Positions 39,067-41,379 of a stretch of 41,379 nt of DNA are shown here, piece after piece. The stretch is from contig NZ_BNCK01000016.1 in assembly GCF_014656435.1 (NCBI RefSeq), forward strand, positions 1-41,379, given 5' to 3'. Origin of the DNA: Thalassotalea marina (GTDB lineage Bacteria > Pseudomonadota > Gammaproteobacteria > Enterobacterales > Alteromonadaceae). Numbering within the stretch: position 1 is the stretch's first letter; each line of letters opens with the position of its first letter. The position numbers and the translations under genes are program-made. Under the pieces are notes generated by a model. The model did no database searches and was not told where the DNA came from. It saw only the letters and a list, made by a program, of their open reading frames with translations.

Positions 39067-41379
39067 ATTTCTTCATCAAACACCAAGCGTATACAAATTC
39101 TCAGCGAATCAGAAATCAACGAACTCTATGCCTTACCCAATTTTAACCGTAAAGATCGTGATGATTATTTTTCGTTAGATAGTGAAACTCAAAGGCTCGT
39201 CAACGAATTAAGACGTATTGAAACCAGAGTGTATTTTATCTTACTGCTTGGTTACTTTAGGTCACGGCCAATAGTATTTAATTTCTCATTTACTCAAGTC
39301 AGTAATGATTTAGATTATGTAAGATCCAAGTATTTCAGCGATAAAGATATGTCTCTTGAGGATTTATCACCAACAACAAAAACTAAGCTGATTAATAAGT
39401 TATTAAAATATACAGGGTTTACAGCGTACCAAAGCAAGTTAGATAAAGAGCCGCTATTAAAAAGGCTTAACGATGTTGTAAAAATCAACCTTGAACCAAG
39501 GTATGTTTTTGATGAATGTATTGCTTATTTTGGTCAAAACAGAATAGCGCTAGCTGGTTATACAACGCTGCAAGACACTATTTCTACGGTATTATCAAAT
39601 GAGCGTAACCGAATTGAAATGGTGCTGCTTGATAGTTTGTCTTCAGGTACCAGAAAAACATTACTTAAATTACTTGAGTCAAATAATACCTTTACTGACT
39701 TAGCCAAGTTAAAGAAAATGGCTAAGGACTTTTCAACGAGCCAAATCACCCAAGAGCTGAAGACGCATAAAATTATACGCTCGCTTTATCCAGAAATTAA
39801 GTCACTGATTGCTGAACTGGAGCTATCACCTAAAAATCTTGAATACTATGCTTCACTGGTAAAGCACAAGTCCGTTTATAAGCTTAGAAGACACGCAGAT
39901 AGCCAAACTATTTTATATCTCGTTTGTTACTTGTTCTTCAGGTACCGAGAGACTAACGACAATCTTGTTGCTGCATTTATTTACTTGGTAAGGAAGTTAA
40001 CCGAATCAGCTAAAGGCTATGCAAAGCAGCGTATTGTTGAAGATGTAACCATTGTAAGAACCAAATTAAAATCCGCTGGTAGTTTATTAAAGTACTTCAT
40101 CGATACCGATATGGACGATGATTTAAGCTTTGGTGATGTACGTAAAAAAGCCTTTGAATTGATCCCTGCTGACAGTATTAAACTGTTAAGTGATCACTTA
40201 GATAATAACGACTTTGATGGCCGTCAGTACGAATGGCAATTTATTGATAAACAATCCAGTAAAATTAGAAAACTTATCCGCTCATTATTTATGTCTATCG
40301 ATATTGAGTTCATTCATTTAAAGGATGAACTCCATGAGCAGTATGTTATGGCACATTCTGAACTTAGTGAATTAAAGGCTATCCAAACCATTAACATCGA
40401 TGTGGTACCTAAACATGACCGAGAGTATTTAGAGGGAGAAAATACCAAATTAATTGCTAATCGATTTGAGTATTTCCTTTATCGTAAAGCCGAACAATTA
40501 TTTCACAGTAATAGCTTAACGGTGAAAGAAAGCGTTAATAACCGTAGTTTAACGTCAGATCTTATACAACCTAAAGAATGGCAGCAAAAAGAGACAATCA
40601 TTGAAAACACTGGCCTTGATAAGCTGGCAACACCGATTAACCAAACACTCGCAGATAAGAGCCAACAATTAGAAGTTAAGCTGAAGGAAGCAAGCGAGCA
40701 TATCTTTAGTGGTGATAATAAGTATGTTGAGTTTATTCCTGGCAAAGCCGAACTCAAGTGGTCAATTCCTAACAGCCGTTGGCAACAAACAATTGAAAAC
40801 CCGCTCTACAATCAAATTCAACACATGGGTATCGTTGAACTCATGTTGTTTGTTGATCAAAAGACAGGTTACTTAAATTCATTTACACACATATCAGCAA
40901 CTAAAGAAAAATCACCAGTAAATAAAGAAGATCTGATCGCCTGTATATTGGCAAACGGCACCAATTACGGCCTATATAAAATGGCGAATATCTCTGACCG
41001 TTCAATGGGTAAATTACGCAGTGTAGATGATAGTTATGTCAGATATGAAACACTCAAAACGTCTAATGATCAGGTTTCTAATGCTATAGCCACGTTGCCA
41101 ATATTTGCCTATTACCATGTGGACGATAATCAGTTGTTTTCAAGCATTGATGGTCAAAAATTTGAGTGTCGCATAAATACGTTTAAGGCTCGGTATTCGT
41201 CTAAGTACTTCTCCAAAGGTAAAGGTGTTTCAGCATTAACATTGGTTTCTAATCATGTTCCGGTGAGTACGCAAGTCATTGGCGCTAACGAATATGAAGG
41301 TCACTTTGCTTTTGACTTACTCTATAACAACTCTTCAGATATACAGCCTAATACCTTATCGACCGATACGCATGGTACC
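39067..41379 (+). CDS. tnpA: Second Tn3-family transposase, partial (runs off the window)
   Basis: At least 771 residues visible, open to the window end. Homologous along its length to the TnpA at 30155-33139 (for example YFILLLGYFRSRPIVFNFSF and SSIDGQKFECR with the first catalytic Asp; LSTDTHG with the second just before the edge). The frame has no ATG, GTG or TTG near its start: ATT at 39067, 9 bases after AAAGG, is the best candidate, and the first in-frame ATG is about 280 bases later. The start may be a non-standard AUU codon or a mutated ATG. Confidence 0.88.
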   Translation, partial: MSSSNTKRIQILSESEINELYALPNFNRKDRDDYFSLDSETQRLVNELRRIETRVYFILLLGYFRSRPIVFNFSFTQVSNDLDYVRSKYFSDKDMSLEDLSPTTKTKLINKLLKYTGFTAYQSKLDKEPLLKRLNDVVKINLEPRYVFDECIAYFGQNRIALAGYTTLQDTISTVLSNERNRIEMVLLDSLSSGTRKTLLKLLESNNTFTDLAKLKKMAKDFSTSQITQELKTHKIIRSLYPEIKSLIAELELSPKNLEYYASLVKHKSVYKLRRHADSQTILYLVCYLFFRYRETNDNLVAAFIYLVRKLTESAKGYAKQRIVEDVTIVRTKLKSAGSLLKYFIDTDMDDDLSFGDVRKKAFELIPADSIKLLSDHLDNNDFDGRQYEWQFIDKQSSKIRKLIRSLFMSIDIEFIHLKDELHEQYVMAHSELSELKAIQTINIDVVPKHDREYLEGENTKLIANRFEYFLYRKAEQLFHSNSLTVKESVNNRSLTSDLIQPKEWQQKETIIENTGLDKLATPINQTLADKSQQLEVKLKEASEHIFSGDNKYVEFIPGKAELKWSIPNSRWQQTIENPLYNQIQHMGIVELMLFVDQKTGYLNSFTHISATKEKSPVNKEDLIACILANGTNYGLYKMANISDRSMGKLRSVDDSYVRYETLKTSNDQVSNAIATLPIFAYYHVDDNQLFSSIDGQKFECRINTFKARYSSKYFSKGKGVSALTLVSNHVPVSTQVIGANEYEGHFAFDLLYNNSSDIQPNTLSTDTHGT

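Noticed and set aside
1-41379. tRNA or rRNA genes
   Set aside because: No cloverleaf-like sequence or rRNA segment was noticed on either strand by eye; a dedicated tRNA search would be decisive.

Overview
The window looks like an AT-rich plasmid or plasmid cointegrate from a marine gammaproteobacterium (Vibrionales/Alteromonadales-like; genus not determined). It carries two unrelated plasmid replicons, a PRTRC locus, plasmid-borne umuDC, three Tn3-family remnants or elements, and many small accessory genes. There are no chromosomal housekeeping genes, rRNAs or tRNAs. Both edges lie in repeated sequence (a 156-bp repeat on the left, a transposase gene on the right), so this may be a whole contig of a draft assembly broken at repeats.

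Layout. (1) 1-6.1 kb: a minus-strand PRTRC operon (ParB, E, C, F, B, ThiF) bracketed by two copies of a strongly folded 156-bp repeat, with three copies of the palindrome TTACAGAWTCTGTAA that are candidate ParB sites. (2) 6.2-9.7 kb: a small gene, a HEPN/Abi-like gene, two iteron arrays (7 units at about 31 bp, 10 or more units at exactly 44 bp) and an iteron-type Rep initiator. (3) 9.8-12.4 kb: a hypothetical gene, then umuDC behind a LexA box. (4) 12.9-22.1 kb: the most unusual region. A minimal tyrosine recombinase is followed by 28 small co-oriented genes. Almost every junction between them carries one short motif, (A/G)TTGGA(A/T)(A/T)ACA, placed between the stop of one gene and the start of the next. 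An inverted pair of the same motif sits at the recombinase start, and a promoter-like sequence points into the array. This resembles an integron in logic but has no attC sites. (5) 22.3-30 kb: a Tn3-type end, a resolvase, small genes, a DUF1173-like protein, and an ECF sigma factor next to a membrane Ser/Thr kinase with TPR-like repeats. (6) 30.07-33.28 kb: a compact Tn3-family element with perfect 43-bp ends and only tnpA; its right end supplies the last codons of the next rep gene. (7) 33.3-38.6 kb: a second replicon with a ColE2/replicase-like Rep, ParA plus a small RHH partner, a winged-helix/nuclease-like gene between two related palindromes, and a type III toxin-antitoxin locus. (8) 38.7-41.4 kb: a second Tn3-type end in the same orientation as the one at 22.28 kb, a res-like palindrome, and a second tnpA that leaves the window.

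The directly repeated Tn3-type ends at 22,277 and 38,768, one next to each replicon, are what a replicative-transposition cointegrate of two plasmids would leave. Functions given for most small array genes are unknown; the array model rests on motif position, gene orientation and the adjacent recombinase, and has not been tested by any search.
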